From Caldisericaceae bacterium (GTDB lineage Bacteria > Calditrichota > Calditrichia > Calditrichales > Calditrichaceae): DNA of 8,431 bases. Position 1 is the first letter of the stretch. Every line of letters starts with the position of its first letter. Made by a program: the position numbers and the translations under genes. The notes beneath the pieces were generated by a model. That model saw only the letters and a program-made list of their open reading frames with translations. It searched no databases and had not been told where the DNA came from. Location of the stretch: contig JAGHBR010000275.1 of the NCBI GenBank assembly GCA_021160885.1, forward strand, positions 1-8,431, in the 5' to 3' direction. Below, one piece after another: positions 1 through 5,570 of this stretch.

Positions 1-31
1 AATATATGCAAAAAAAAATAATGAATAAAGA

Positions 32-60
32 TTGCGAATTTTTCGTATCTTTTTTAATAT
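32..60 (+). promoter_or_regulatory. Candidate sigma70-type promoter of the SDR-methyltransferase-bshC operon
   Basis: A TTGCGA hexamer at 32-37 is followed after exactly 17 bases by TAATAT at 55-60, in a strongly AT-rich stretch ahead of the first gene. The spacer contains a small inverted repeat, CGAA-TTT-TTCG (35-45). The predicted transcript would start near 67 and have a leader of about 33 nt. Hexamer matching in AT-rich DNA gives false positives, so this is a plausible site only. Confidence 0.4.
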
Positions 61-87
61 AGTTCTTTAATTTATTTAAAGCAAAAA

Positions 88-92
88 GAGGG
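88..92 (+). promoter_or_regulatory. Ribosome binding site deciding the GTG start of the SDR gene
   Basis: GAGGG lies 7 nt before the GTG at 100. No in-frame ATG sits at a comparable position, and the GTG places the Rossmann glycine motif at residues 6-13, as expected for an SDR N-terminus. This supports GTG as the true start. Confidence 0.7.
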
Positions 93-99
93 AAATATT

Positions 100-1080
100 G
101 TGAAAGTTTTTTTAACAGGCGCCACGGGTTTTGTGGGCAGCCATCTGGCTGAATTGATGATTAACAACGGCCATCAGGTACGCGCTTTACTGCGTACAAC
201 CAGTAATTTACGCTGGATCGCCGACTTAAATCTGGAAACTTTTTACGCTAAATTGGATAATGCCAATGCTTTGCTTAAGGGCCTGCAGGATGTAGATGTG
301 GTAATTCACGCTGCGGCTTTAACCAAAGCATTGAAAAATGAAGATTATTATCGCGTTAATTTTGAAGGTACTAAAAATTTAATCGATGTCATTATTGAAA
401 ATGAATTGCCTGTAAAGCGTTTTGTGCTGATTAGCTCTCAGGCGGCTGCCGGCCCTTCACAATCTCTGGAACCGGTGACTGAAAACGATCCACCGCAACC
501 GGTTAGTGAATATGGTAAAAGTAAATTACTGGCCGAAAACTATTTAAAAGAAAAAGCCCAAAAATTAGAGTACACTATCATCAGACCTTCTGCTGTTTAC
601 GGTCCGCGTGACACCGACGTGTTACAATTTTTTCAATCGGTCAAACGGGGCATGATTCCCAAATGGCAAAATCGTGAAAAATATGTCAGCTTTGTTTATG
701 TCAAAGACCTTGTTGAAGGCATTTTAGTTACGGCGCAACATCCAAAAGCTAAAAATCAAACGTATTTTATTGCTGATCCACAGCCTTACACTTGGGATGA
801 ATTGGCCCGCATCACGCTAGAATTTTTTAACTCGAAAGCTATTCATGTTCCAATTCCGCTCAGCGCTGTAAAAGTGATTGCCGGGCTGTCAGAATTTTGG
901 AGTAAAATCAGCAAAAAACCTTCGATTATCAATCGCCAGAAAGTCGCTGAATTAATTCCCGATTTCTGGATTTGCTCCCCACAAAAAATAAAAAATCAGT
1001 TAGGTTTTGAAACCAGCACTGATATTGAAACAGGTGTCAAGCGCACATTGGAATGGTATGTTGAGCAAAACTGGATCTAA
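100..1080 (+). CDS. NAD(P)-dependent epimerase/dehydratase, extended SDR family
   Basis: This cytosolic oxidoreductase of 326 aa belongs to the extended short-chain dehydrogenase/reductase family, whose members act on nucleotide sugars, flavonols, sterols or hopanoid precursors. The Rossmann motif TGATGFVGSHL is at residues 6-16, the conserved HAA stretch at about 70-72, the strand ending in ISSQAAAG at 111-118 with a candidate catalytic Ser, the YxxxK pair at Y138/K142, and the extended-SDR signature RPSAVYGPRD at 162-171. Length and N-terminus fit the family. The overall pattern resembles HpnA/dihydroflavonol-reductase-like proteins more than sugar epimerases, but the substrate cannot be read from the sequence. 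It starts with GTG behind a good Shine-Dalgarno and its end overlaps the next gene by 23 nt, so it is first in a coupled operon with a methyltransferase and bshC. A role in bacillithiol metabolism is not implied by its sequence. Confidence 0.88.
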   Translation: MKVFLTGATGFVGSHLAELMINNGHQVRALLRTTSNLRWIADLNLETFYAKLDNANALLKGLQDVDVVIHAAALTKALKNEDYYRVNFEGTKNLIDVIIENELPVKRFVLISSQAAAGPSQSLEPVTENDPPQPVSEYGKSKLLAENYLKEKAQKLEYTIIRPSAVYGPRDTDVLQFFQSVKRGMIPKWQNREKYVSFVYVKDLVEGILVTAQHPKAKNQTYFIADPQPYTWDELARITLEFFNSKAIHVPIPLSAVKVIAGLSEFWSKISKKPSIINRQKVAELIPDFWICSPQKIKNQLGFETSTDIETGVKRTLEWYVEQNWI

Positions 1081-1801
1081 CAAAAACTGGTTCAAAGACT
1101 GGTTTGGGCAAGAATATGTGGATGTTTACGCCCATCGCGATGAACAGGATGCCTTAAACCTGGTGCGATTGATTTTAAAGCACATCCCCATCAGGGAAAA
1201 CACCAAAATTCTTGACGCTGCCTGTGGCAATGGCCGTCATGCCTGTGCAATGGCCAAATATTTAGATTATTTGTTTGGCATTGATCTCTCGCTGTTTTTG
1301 TTGCGACAAGTCAGGCAGAATTGTCATTTTAAAATTGTGCGGGGAGATATCCGGGCTTTGCCTTTTAAGAAGGAATTTGATGCGCTGCTTAATTTGTTTA
1401 CTTCGTTCGGTTATTTTTTTGAAGAACAGGATCATTTACTGGTTTTACAGGAATTTCACAAGGTGCTTAAGCCCGGGGGATTTTTCTTTTTTGATTTTTT
1501 AAACGCGGATTATGTGCAGAAATATCTCAAAGAAACGAGCGAACGATGGATCGATTCAAAAAAGATTGTAGAACATCGGAGGATAAATAACGGGCGTGTG
1601 GAAAAAACTATTAGTATTGAAAACCAGGGCAAAGTGCAGGAATTTATTGAATCGGTTCGCATGTTTACAAAAGATGAATTGCTTAGCATGGTAGCAAGCG
1701 CAGGCTTTACGGTTATTAAAACCATGGGCGATTACCACGGGGCGTCATTATCTAAATTAAGTCCGCGTTTAATTTTGTTGTTAAAAAAAGGCAAGGCATG
1801 A
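1058..1801 (+). CDS. Class I SAM-dependent methyltransferase, candidate bacillithiol N-methyltransferase
   Basis: The 247-aa protein has a typical class I methyltransferase fold: motif I ILDAACGNGRH at residues 51-61, the acidic end of strand 2 in FGIDLS with D76, motif GDIRALPF at about 96-103, a strand-4 region LNLFTSFGYF at 111-120, and LKPGGFFFFDFLN at about 137-149. I chose the ATG at 1058; the frame stays open upstream to a TTG at 1007, but that would extend 51 bases further into the SDR gene and adds residues not expected for the fold. The gene overlaps the SDR gene by 23 nt and the bshC start by 4 nt (ATGA), so it is probably translated together with bshC. Chlorobiaceae use a SAM methyltransferase (NmbA) to make N-methyl-bacillithiol. 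The coupling here makes this protein a candidate for that role, but this is inference from position, since the substrate cannot be told from the motifs. Confidence 0.85.
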   Translation: MLSKTGSNKNWFKDWFGQEYVDVYAHRDEQDALNLVRLILKHIPIRENTKILDAACGNGRHACAMAKYLDYLFGIDLSLFLLRQVRQNCHFKIVRGDIRALPFKKEFDALLNLFTSFGYFFEEQDHLLVLQEFHKVLKPGGFFFFDFLNADYVQKYLKETSERWIDSKKIVEHRRINNGRVEKTISIENQGKVQEFIESVRMFTKDELLSMVASAGFTVIKTMGDYHGASLSKLSPRLILLLKKGKA

Positions 1802-3369
1802 ATTCCATTTACAAACAATATCTCAGTGAAAATGAAGAAATTCGTCCGTTTTTCAATTATCCCTTAAAGCCAGATTGGACTGCTGTGTCTCAACAGGTGC
1901 TTAATCAACCCCAGCCTTTTCTTTTGCACGAATTAATTGAACAGAATTTGGATGCCCCGTTTGCTGAACAAAAAAAGAATCTTAAACTATTGCAAAAAAT
2001 GAATGCGTTGCTTGTGGTAACAGGCCAGCAATTGGGGCTTTTTGTTTCACCCATGTACACAATTTTTAAAGCAATGACAACCCTTACCCTGTGTCAAATG
2101 TTGAACCAGTTGCAAAACGGTTTTAATTACGTGCCGATTTTCTGGCTGGAGGGTGAAGATCACGATTTTGCCGAAGTAAATTATGCCTTCATATTTGATC
2201 AACAAAATAATTTAAAAAAGGTGGAAATTGAAAGCGCTGATGATCAACGGTTACCTGTTTCTTTGAGAACGTTACCGCCATCTATCGTTGATGTTCTGGA
2301 AGGATTGAAGGGATGGCTGAATCCCACGGAATTTTCCCAATCTCTTTTTGAACAACTTAGTCAAATTTACCAACCCGGACGAAATTGGTTGACCAGTTTT
2401 AAAATGCACTTACAAGAAATGCTTGGCCCTTCTGGTTTGTTGTTTTTTAATCCGGACGAAGTAAGAGTTAAGGAAAAAAGCCTTCCCTTTTTTCTGCAAA
2501 TAGTCGAAGAAAATAATGCTTTGCTTGAAGCTTTGCAGGAGCAAAGCGTAAAAATTAAAAAACCTCAGGTACCGGTTCGTGGCACAAGGGCTTATTTGTT
2601 TTTCCTGGCAGAAGGAAAAAGCCGGCAACCGATATTACGTAAAACGAATGGTCAGTTTAAAATTTACGGCGAAGAAACAACATTAAGCCCCAAACAGCTA
2701 AAGAACCTGATCCGGCAAAATCCGGAGCGCATCTCATCTTCGGTGTTAACCCGTCCGTTGTGGCAAAGTTACATATTGCCGGTGGTGTCTTATGTGGCTG
2801 GTCCTGCGGAGATTGCTTACTGGGCCCAGCTTAAATTGGCCTTTAAGCGATTTAAGCTGACCATGCCTCATTTACAACCGCGTTATTCAGCTACACTGAT
2901 AGAACCTAAAATTGACAGAGTGCTCAAAAAATTTGACTTACAGCCCGAACAGGTTGGTATTGATTTTAATCAGTGGACAGCTGAACTTTTCAGGTCGAGA
3001 CAACTTAAAGAATTAGATGAACTATTGAAACAAACCTCTGAACAACTACACACAAACCAGAATAAGTTTGTTGAAATAGCCAGACAAATCGATCCAACTT
3101 TAGCTTCTCTGATAGGTAAAACCTTTAACAACATGGATGGAAATCTAAAAAAAATGAAGGCCCGTTTGGAGAAAGCCTGGCGTCAGAAAAATGAAACGAT
3201 GATGCAGCAGTTACAAACCATTCAGCAAAATTTCTTTCCCAATGGAAAACCTCAGGAACGGGTTGTTTGTCCGGTGTACTATTTTAATAAATTGGGCGTG
3301 CACTGGTTACAAACGATTTTTAAAGCAATTGATTTGCAATATTTAGAACACCGATTTGTGAAAATCTAA
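1798..3369 (+). CDS. bshC: Bacillithiol biosynthesis cysteine-adding enzyme BshC
   Basis: BshC is assigned to the last step of bacillithiol synthesis, joining cysteine to the glucosamine-malate intermediate made by BshA and BshB. The 523-aa length is usual for the family. The hallmark motif VVTGQQLGLF is at residues 73-82, followed by SPMYTIFK (family usually GPLYTI). FWLEGEDHDFAEVNY at 115-129 matches the family FWxxxEDHDFxE block. LQPRYSATLIEPK lies in the middle to C-terminal half, and a long charged helical stretch at about 397-478 fits the C-terminal coiled coil of known BshC. The C-terminus RVVCPVYYFNKLG also matches the family ending. The start ATG overlaps the methyltransferase stop (ATGA). 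bshA and bshB are not in the window and should lie elsewhere. The G-to-S change at the SPMY position is a family variant and not an obvious loss of function. Confidence 0.93.
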   Translation: MNSIYKQYLSENEEIRPFFNYPLKPDWTAVSQQVLNQPQPFLLHELIEQNLDAPFAEQKKNLKLLQKMNALLVVTGQQLGLFVSPMYTIFKAMTTLTLCQMLNQLQNGFNYVPIFWLEGEDHDFAEVNYAFIFDQQNNLKKVEIESADDQRLPVSLRTLPPSIVDVLEGLKGWLNPTEFSQSLFEQLSQIYQPGRNWLTSFKMHLQEMLGPSGLLFFNPDEVRVKEKSLPFFLQIVEENNALLEALQEQSVKIKKPQVPVRGTRAYLFFLAEGKSRQPILRKTNGQFKIYGEETTLSPKQLKNLIRQNPERISSSVLTRPLWQSYILPVVSYVAGPAEIAYWAQLKLAFKRFKLTMPHLQPRYSATLIEPKIDRVLKKFDLQPEQVGIDFNQWTAELFRSRQLKELDELLKQTSEQLHTNQNKFVEIARQIDPTLASLIGKTFNNMDGNLKKMKARLEKAWRQKNETMMQQLQTIQQNFFPNGKPQERVVCPVYYFNKLGVHWLQTIFKAIDLQYLEHRFVKI

Positions 3370-3370
3370 A

Positions 3371-3571
3371 ATGAAGAACAACAGCAATACCGATTTATTG
3401 ACTAAGGTTAAGGCCTTTCGTAAAAAGAAACTTTGGTTGATTATTCTGCTGATTTTATTAGGTATGACTGGAGCGATTATCCCGATTATTCCGGGAACAC
3501 TGTTCATCATTTTGGCCATTGCCTTAATGCGCCGCGGTTGGATGGAGAAAATCAGGCAATATTTCAGATAG
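3371..3571 (+). CDS. Small two-helix inner-membrane protein of unknown function
   Basis: This 66-aa protein has a basic, hydrophilic N-terminus (residues 1-20, ending RKKK) and two hydrophobic segments at about 21-37 and 42-53, joined by a proline turn IIPIIPGT. It ends in a basic, amphipathic tail. The GxIIPxxPGxxFxxLA pattern recalls small DUF454/YbaN- or DUF456-like membrane proteins, but it is too short to assign firmly. Positive charges at both ends predict both termini on the cytoplasmic side. It begins 1 nt after the bshC stop and has no strong Shine-Dalgarno, which suggests translation by reinitiation after bshC. No specific function can be given. Confidence 0.72.
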   Translation: MKNNSNTDLLTKVKAFRKKKLWLIILLILLGMTGAIIPIIPGTLFIILAIALMRRGWMEKIRQYFR

Positions 3572-3597
3572 CGATTAGAACAAAGTTTTTAAAAATG

Positions 3598-3625
3598 TTG
3601 AATTTTGAATTTTAAATTTTGAATA
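3598..3625. repeat. AT-rich TTGAATTT direct and inverted repeats
   Basis: TTGAATTT recurs with a near-mirrored TTAAATTTTGAAT, giving a self-complementary AT-only stretch about 27 nt after the stop of the small membrane gene. It could serve as a weak transcription end or be debris of the same repeat class seen at 3897-3945. It has no GC-rich stem, so I do not call it a terminator. Confidence 0.5.
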
Positions 3626-3679
3626 GGGGTTAATCGATACAGTCGATGCACTCCAAGATTGGGATGCCCTTATCCTTAA

Positions 3680-3703
3680 CTTTTACACTCTTATACCCTT
3701 AAT
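3680..3703 (+). repeat. 8-bp tandem repeat, three units (CTCTTACA type)
   Basis: Three degenerate 8-bp units read CTTTTACA, CTCTTATA and CCCTTAAT immediately before the left end of the first hairpin element. The same unit occurs four times at 4154-4185, in the same relation to a copy of CCAATTC and a GCTTTG-like end. This makes it part of the larger repeated segment and variable in unit number. Confidence 0.6.
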
Positions 3704-3711
3704 CCAATTCT

Positions 3712-3884
3712 TGCTTTGACCCATCCCGACCTCGGCTGGCGCCTCGGCCACCCTTCGCTGCCAGCAGGGAAGGGGAATTGACCACGCTGTAAGATCAATT
3801 CCTGCAAACCAGCGCCGAGGTTCTCCCTTCCCTTTGATAAAGGGAAGGGAGTTAGAGGGATGGGTTTTTAACCAATTCAAAGCA
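3712..3884. mobile_element. MITE-like hairpin element, copy 1 (full form, about 173 bp)
   Basis: The ends are inverted repeats: TGCTTTG (3712-3718) with CAAAGCA (3878-3884), and ACCCATCCC (3719-3727) with GGGATGGGT (3857-3865). Inside are a near-perfect hairpin at 3751-3774, an inverted pair GAATTGA/TCAATTC (3775-3781, 3795-3801), an imperfect pair CCTCGGC-TGG/CCAGCGCCGAGG (3730-3739, 3809-3820), and a perfect 13-bp stem CTCCCTTCCCTTT with loop GAT (3823-3851). No coding capacity is evident, so movement would need a transposase from elsewhere. Whether it is mobile or only a palindromic intergenic repeat cannot be settled from one window. Target duplications were not identified. Confidence 0.6.
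3823..3851. repeat. Perfect 13-bp stem with 3-nt loop inside element copy 1
   Basis: CTCCCTTCCCTTT (3823-3835) pairs completely with 3839-3851 around the loop GAT. On the + strand it is followed by AGTTAGAG and not by a T run, so it does not look like an intrinsic terminator. It is absent from the second copy. Confidence 0.75.
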
Positions 3885-3896
3885 GGACCAGTTTGC

Positions 3897-3945
3897 CAAA
3901 TTTCGAAGATTTAAAATTCGAAACTCGAATTTCGAAATACAAAAT
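3897..3945. repeat. TTCGAA-rich AT repeat
   Basis: TTCGAA occurs at 3902, 3917 and 3931, spaced 15 and 14 bp, within an AT background. ATTCGA-AAC-TCGAAT (3916-3930) is a perfect inverted repeat. The stretch begins about 13 nt after the right end of element copy 1. Its function is unknown. It resembles the AT-rich repeat at 3598-3625 with G/C variation. Confidence 0.55.
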
Positions 3946-4047
3946 TGCCTTCTATCTTATCGGTTAAGGGGAAATTAAAGGGAGACAGCGGTGTGCAAAA
4001 TAAATCCGATCTTGTACAATTTTTATTTTAAACTCTGTTGACACATC

Positions 4048-4131
4048 CTCATTTCGGCTGGAGCCTCGGCCGCCCTTCCCTGCCAGCAGGGAAGGGAAAT
4101 AGAGGGATGAGATTTAACCACTCCAAAGCAG
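4048..4131. mobile_element. MITE-like hairpin element, copy 2 (internally deleted form)
   Basis: Bases 4055-4096 match copy 1 at 3733-3774 in 39 of 42 positions, and 4097-4131 matches the right end 3850-3885. The interior of copy 1 (3775-3849, 75 bp) is missing. The remaining central hairpin is perfect here: CCCTTCCCTG (4073-4082), loop CCAG, CAGGGAAGGG (4087-4096). The end pair is weaker than in copy 1, and the left boundary is uncertain because similarity fades upstream of about 4048. Confidence 0.6.
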
Positions 4132-4141
4132 CGCTGCTTTG
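4124..4141. repeat. 18-bp perfect palindrome at the junction of two repeat ends
   Basis: CAAAGCAGCGCTGCTTTG is self-complementary over all 18 bases. Its left half is the right end of copy 2 and its right half is the left-end sequence TGCTTTG seen at 3712, followed by TCCCACCC, which resembles ACCCATCCC. It thus looks like a head-to-tail contact between two repeat units. Confidence 0.7.
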
Positions 4142-4250
4142 TCCCACCCTTAACTCTTACACCCTTATACTCTTACACTCTTAACCCAATTCTGGTTTTG
4201 CCCGTTCAAATCTCACCTTGCGCTTTGGCCTCTTTACGTGCCAGCAGGGA
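4135..4250 (+). repeat. Degenerate third copy of the repeated segment
   Basis: From TGCTTTGTCCCACCC through the tandem repeat, CCAATTCTGGTTTTG and ending in GTGCCAGCAGGGA, this stretch follows the order of 3676-3770 with many changes. GCCAGCAGGGA is the best preserved block (3760-3770 and 4240-4250). The hairpin-forming capacity is largely lost. Confidence 0.5.
4154..4185 (+). repeat. 8-bp tandem repeat, four units (CTCTTACA)
   Basis: The units are CTCTTACA, CCCTTATA, CTCTTACA and CTCTTAAC in direct succession. The related array at 3680-3703 has three units, so copy number varies within the window, a minisatellite-like pattern. Confidence 0.7.
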
Positions 4251-4259
4251 ATAAGAATT

Positions 4260-4300
4260 CCCCAATCCTGAATTTCTTCAGAACCGGGGATTTTATTTTT
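4260..4300 (+). terminator. Terminator-like hairpin between the convergent units
   Basis: CCCC (4260-4263) and CTGAA (4268-4272) pair with TTCAG (4277-4281) and GGGG (4286-4289), leaving a 4x4 internal loop. On the + strand the stem is followed by ATTTTATTTTTT, as in an intrinsic terminator for rightward transcription. On the - strand it lies about 33 nt past the serC stop and is followed by only a weak T stretch, so it could act in both directions but better rightward. Confidence 0.45.
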
Positions 4301-4322
4301 TAAAATTTTAAAAAGGTTTTGA

Positions 4323-5408
4323 TTATTTATTAGCCTGCTCAAATTTTTTCATGAAGTCAACCAGTTTTTCCACGGCTTCTAGGGGAACGGCATTGTAAAT
4401 GGAAGCGCGAATACCACCTACTGATCGGTGACCTTTCAAACCGAGCATACCGTTGGCCAATGCTTCTTCCACAAATTTCTTTTCCAGTTCTTCCGAAGGC
4501 AGACGGAAAGTTACGTTCATTAAAGAACGGCTATCGGGCCGGGCTGTGCCGCGATAGAATGAGGATTGATCCAAAATATCATAAATCATTTGGGCCTTCT
4601 GGCGATTAATCTGTTCGATCTTTTCCAGACCGCCCTGAGCCTTCATCCACTCCAGCACCAGTTTTACCAGGTACACGTTAAAGGTCGGTGGAGTGTTGTA
4701 AAGAGAATCTTTACCGCCAATAATTTTGTAGCTGGTCATGGTAGGGATGTTGTCCGGGCATTTTTCTAAAAGGTCCTGACGAATAATGACAATGGTCACG
4801 CCTGCCGGGCCCATATTCTTTTGTGCACCGGCGTAAATCAAGGCAAATTTGCTGACATCAATCTTGCGGCAGGCAATGTCTGAAGACATGTCGGCAATGA
4901 GCGGCACATCGCCGGTTTCGGGAAAGGTGTGGAACTCCGTACCAAAAATGGTATTGTTGGAGGTGATGTGCAAATAAGCAGCATCGGGCGAAACTTTAAT
5001 GTCTTTGGGAATGTAAGCAAAGTTTTCCTCTTCAGAAGAAGCGATGACCTTAACTTCTTTTCCCAATTTTTTAGCTTCTTGGATGGCTTTTTTGGACCAG
5101 GCGCCTGTGTTTACATATTCTGCAAGTTGACCGTCATCAATCAGGTTCAGGGGCACAGCAGCAAACTGTAAGGTTGCTCCACCCTGCATAAAGAGTACTT
5201 TATAGTTGTCGGGAATTTCCATGACTTCTTTAAGCAGTCGTTCGGCATCTTTAATAATGCCGTCAAACGTCTTGGAACGATGGCTCATTTCCAGAACGGA
5301 AATGCCTTCGCCTTTGTAGTTTAAAAGGTCTTTTTGAGCTTCTTCTAAAACCGGCAGTGGCAGTGCGGCCGGACCTGGATTGAAATTGTAAATGCGTCCC
5401 TCTTTCAT
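4323..5408 (-). CDS. serC: Phosphoserine aminotransferase SerC
   Basis: SerC is a cytosolic PLP enzyme that converts 3-phosphohydroxypyruvate and glutamate to phosphoserine, the second step of serine synthesis. It often also acts in pyridoxal phosphate synthesis. The 361-aa length is standard. The N-terminal FNPGPAALP is at about residues 8-16, the phosphate-binding SHRSKTF at about 42-48, GGATLQ at 76-81, and ADMSSDI followed by the Schiff-base lysine in YAGAQKNMGPAG at about K197. The NTPPTF block and the C-terminal GHRSVGGIRASIYNA complete the family pattern. I chose the ATG at 5408 because AAGGA (5420-5416) lies 7 nt before it and the protein then begins as SerC usually does; the frame is open to an ATG at 5450, which would add 14 lysine-rich residues with no family match. 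It forms a single-gene unit divergent from the LiaF-like gene, with a candidate promoter at 5505-5533. Confidence 0.96.
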   Translation of the reverse strand: MKEGRIYNFNPGPAALPLPVLEEAQKDLLNYKGEGISVLEMSHRSKTFDGIIKDAERLLKEVMEIPDNYKVLFMQGGATLQFAAVPLNLIDDGQLAEYVNTGAWSKKAIQEAKKLGKEVKVIASSEEENFAYIPKDIKVSPDAAYLHITSNNTIFGTEFHTFPETGDVPLIADMSSDIACRKIDVSKFALIYAGAQKNMGPAGVTIVIIRQDLLEKCPDNIPTMTSYKIIGGKDSLYNTPPTFNVYLVKLVLEWMKAQGGLEKIEQINRQKAQMIYDILDQSSFYRGTARPDSRSLMNVTFRLPSEELEKKFVEEALANGMLGLKGHRSVGGIRASIYNAVPLEAVEKLVDFMKKFEQANK

Positions 5409-5503
5409 TGTATCGTCCTTTCCCTTTTGGTAGAACTTTTTACTAAACATTCAAGATTGCTGTGAATTGACGTTGTCTCGTCTTATTTTTTTGTTGCCTT
5501 TAA

Positions 5504-5509
5504 TATAAT
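5504..5509 (+). promoter_or_regulatory. Candidate -10 box for the LiaF-like/hom/dehydrogenase operon
   Basis: A consensus TATAAT lies 61 nt before the ATG at 5571. No good -35 hexamer is seen at the usual distance (TCTTAT at 5481-5486 has a 17-bp spacer but matches poorly). The site overlaps the -10 box predicted for serC on the other strand, so the two promoters would compete. Confidence 0.4.
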
Positions 5510-5533
5510 AATTATTAGATTAAAACTGAACAA
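5505..5533 (-). promoter_or_regulatory. Candidate promoter of serC
   Basis: On the minus strand, TTGTTC (5533-5528) is followed by a 17-base spacer and TATTAT (5510-5505). Transcription would begin near 5498 and give a leader of about 90 nt before the serC ATG. The -35 box lies in the first copy of the direct repeat TGAACAAAATT, so a protein bound there could block or modulate serC. Confidence 0.45.
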
Positions 5534-5559
5534 AATTTTGTAAAAAATTGAACAAAATT
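5527..5559. promoter_or_regulatory. Candidate operator: 11-bp direct repeat with 22-bp spacing
   Basis: TGAACAAAATT occurs at 5527-5537 and again at 5549-5559, exactly 22 bp (about two helical turns) apart. The first copy is also part of a perfect 12-bp palindrome ACAAAATTTTGT (5531-5542). The pair covers the predicted serC -35 box and the leader of the rightward operon, a natural place for a shared regulator. AT-rich DNA yields such repeats by chance at some rate. Confidence 0.4.
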
Positions 5560-5570
5560 AGGGCGAATTT

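Larger units (their letters stand above)
3572..4322. other. Gene-free spacer of about 750 bp filled with repeats
   Basis: No believable gene lies here. The stretch separates the bshC operon from the convergent serC gene and holds, in order: AT-rich TTGAATTT repeats, an 8-bp tandem repeat, a full MITE-like hairpin element, TTCGAA repeats, a shortened second element, a degenerate third copy with a longer tandem repeat, and a terminator-like hairpin. The piece at about 3945-4040 shows nothing that I can name. The GC-rich elements contrast sharply with their AT-rich surroundings. Confidence 0.8.

Noticed and set aside
1007..1057. Upstream TTG start for the methyltransferase
   Set aside because: It would add 17 residues fully inside the SDR gene. 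The ATG at 1058 gives a normal distance to the SAM motif.
3683..3880. 65-aa open frame on the minus strand across the first hairpin element
   Set aside because: It lies almost exactly over the repeat element, has proline- and basic-rich low-complexity content, no ribosome site, and is destroyed in the second copy. It is a by-product of the repeat.
3598..4250. Possible CRISPR array in the repeat-rich spacer
   Set aside because: Repeats differ in length and spacing, one class is an 8-bp tandem array without spacers, and no cas gene is present.
5409..5450. Longer serC start at 5450
   Set aside because: The 14 extra residues are lysine-rich and have no counterpart in SerC. The Shine-Dalgarno AAGGA at 5420-5416 points to the ATG at 5408, and lies inside the would-be coding extension.
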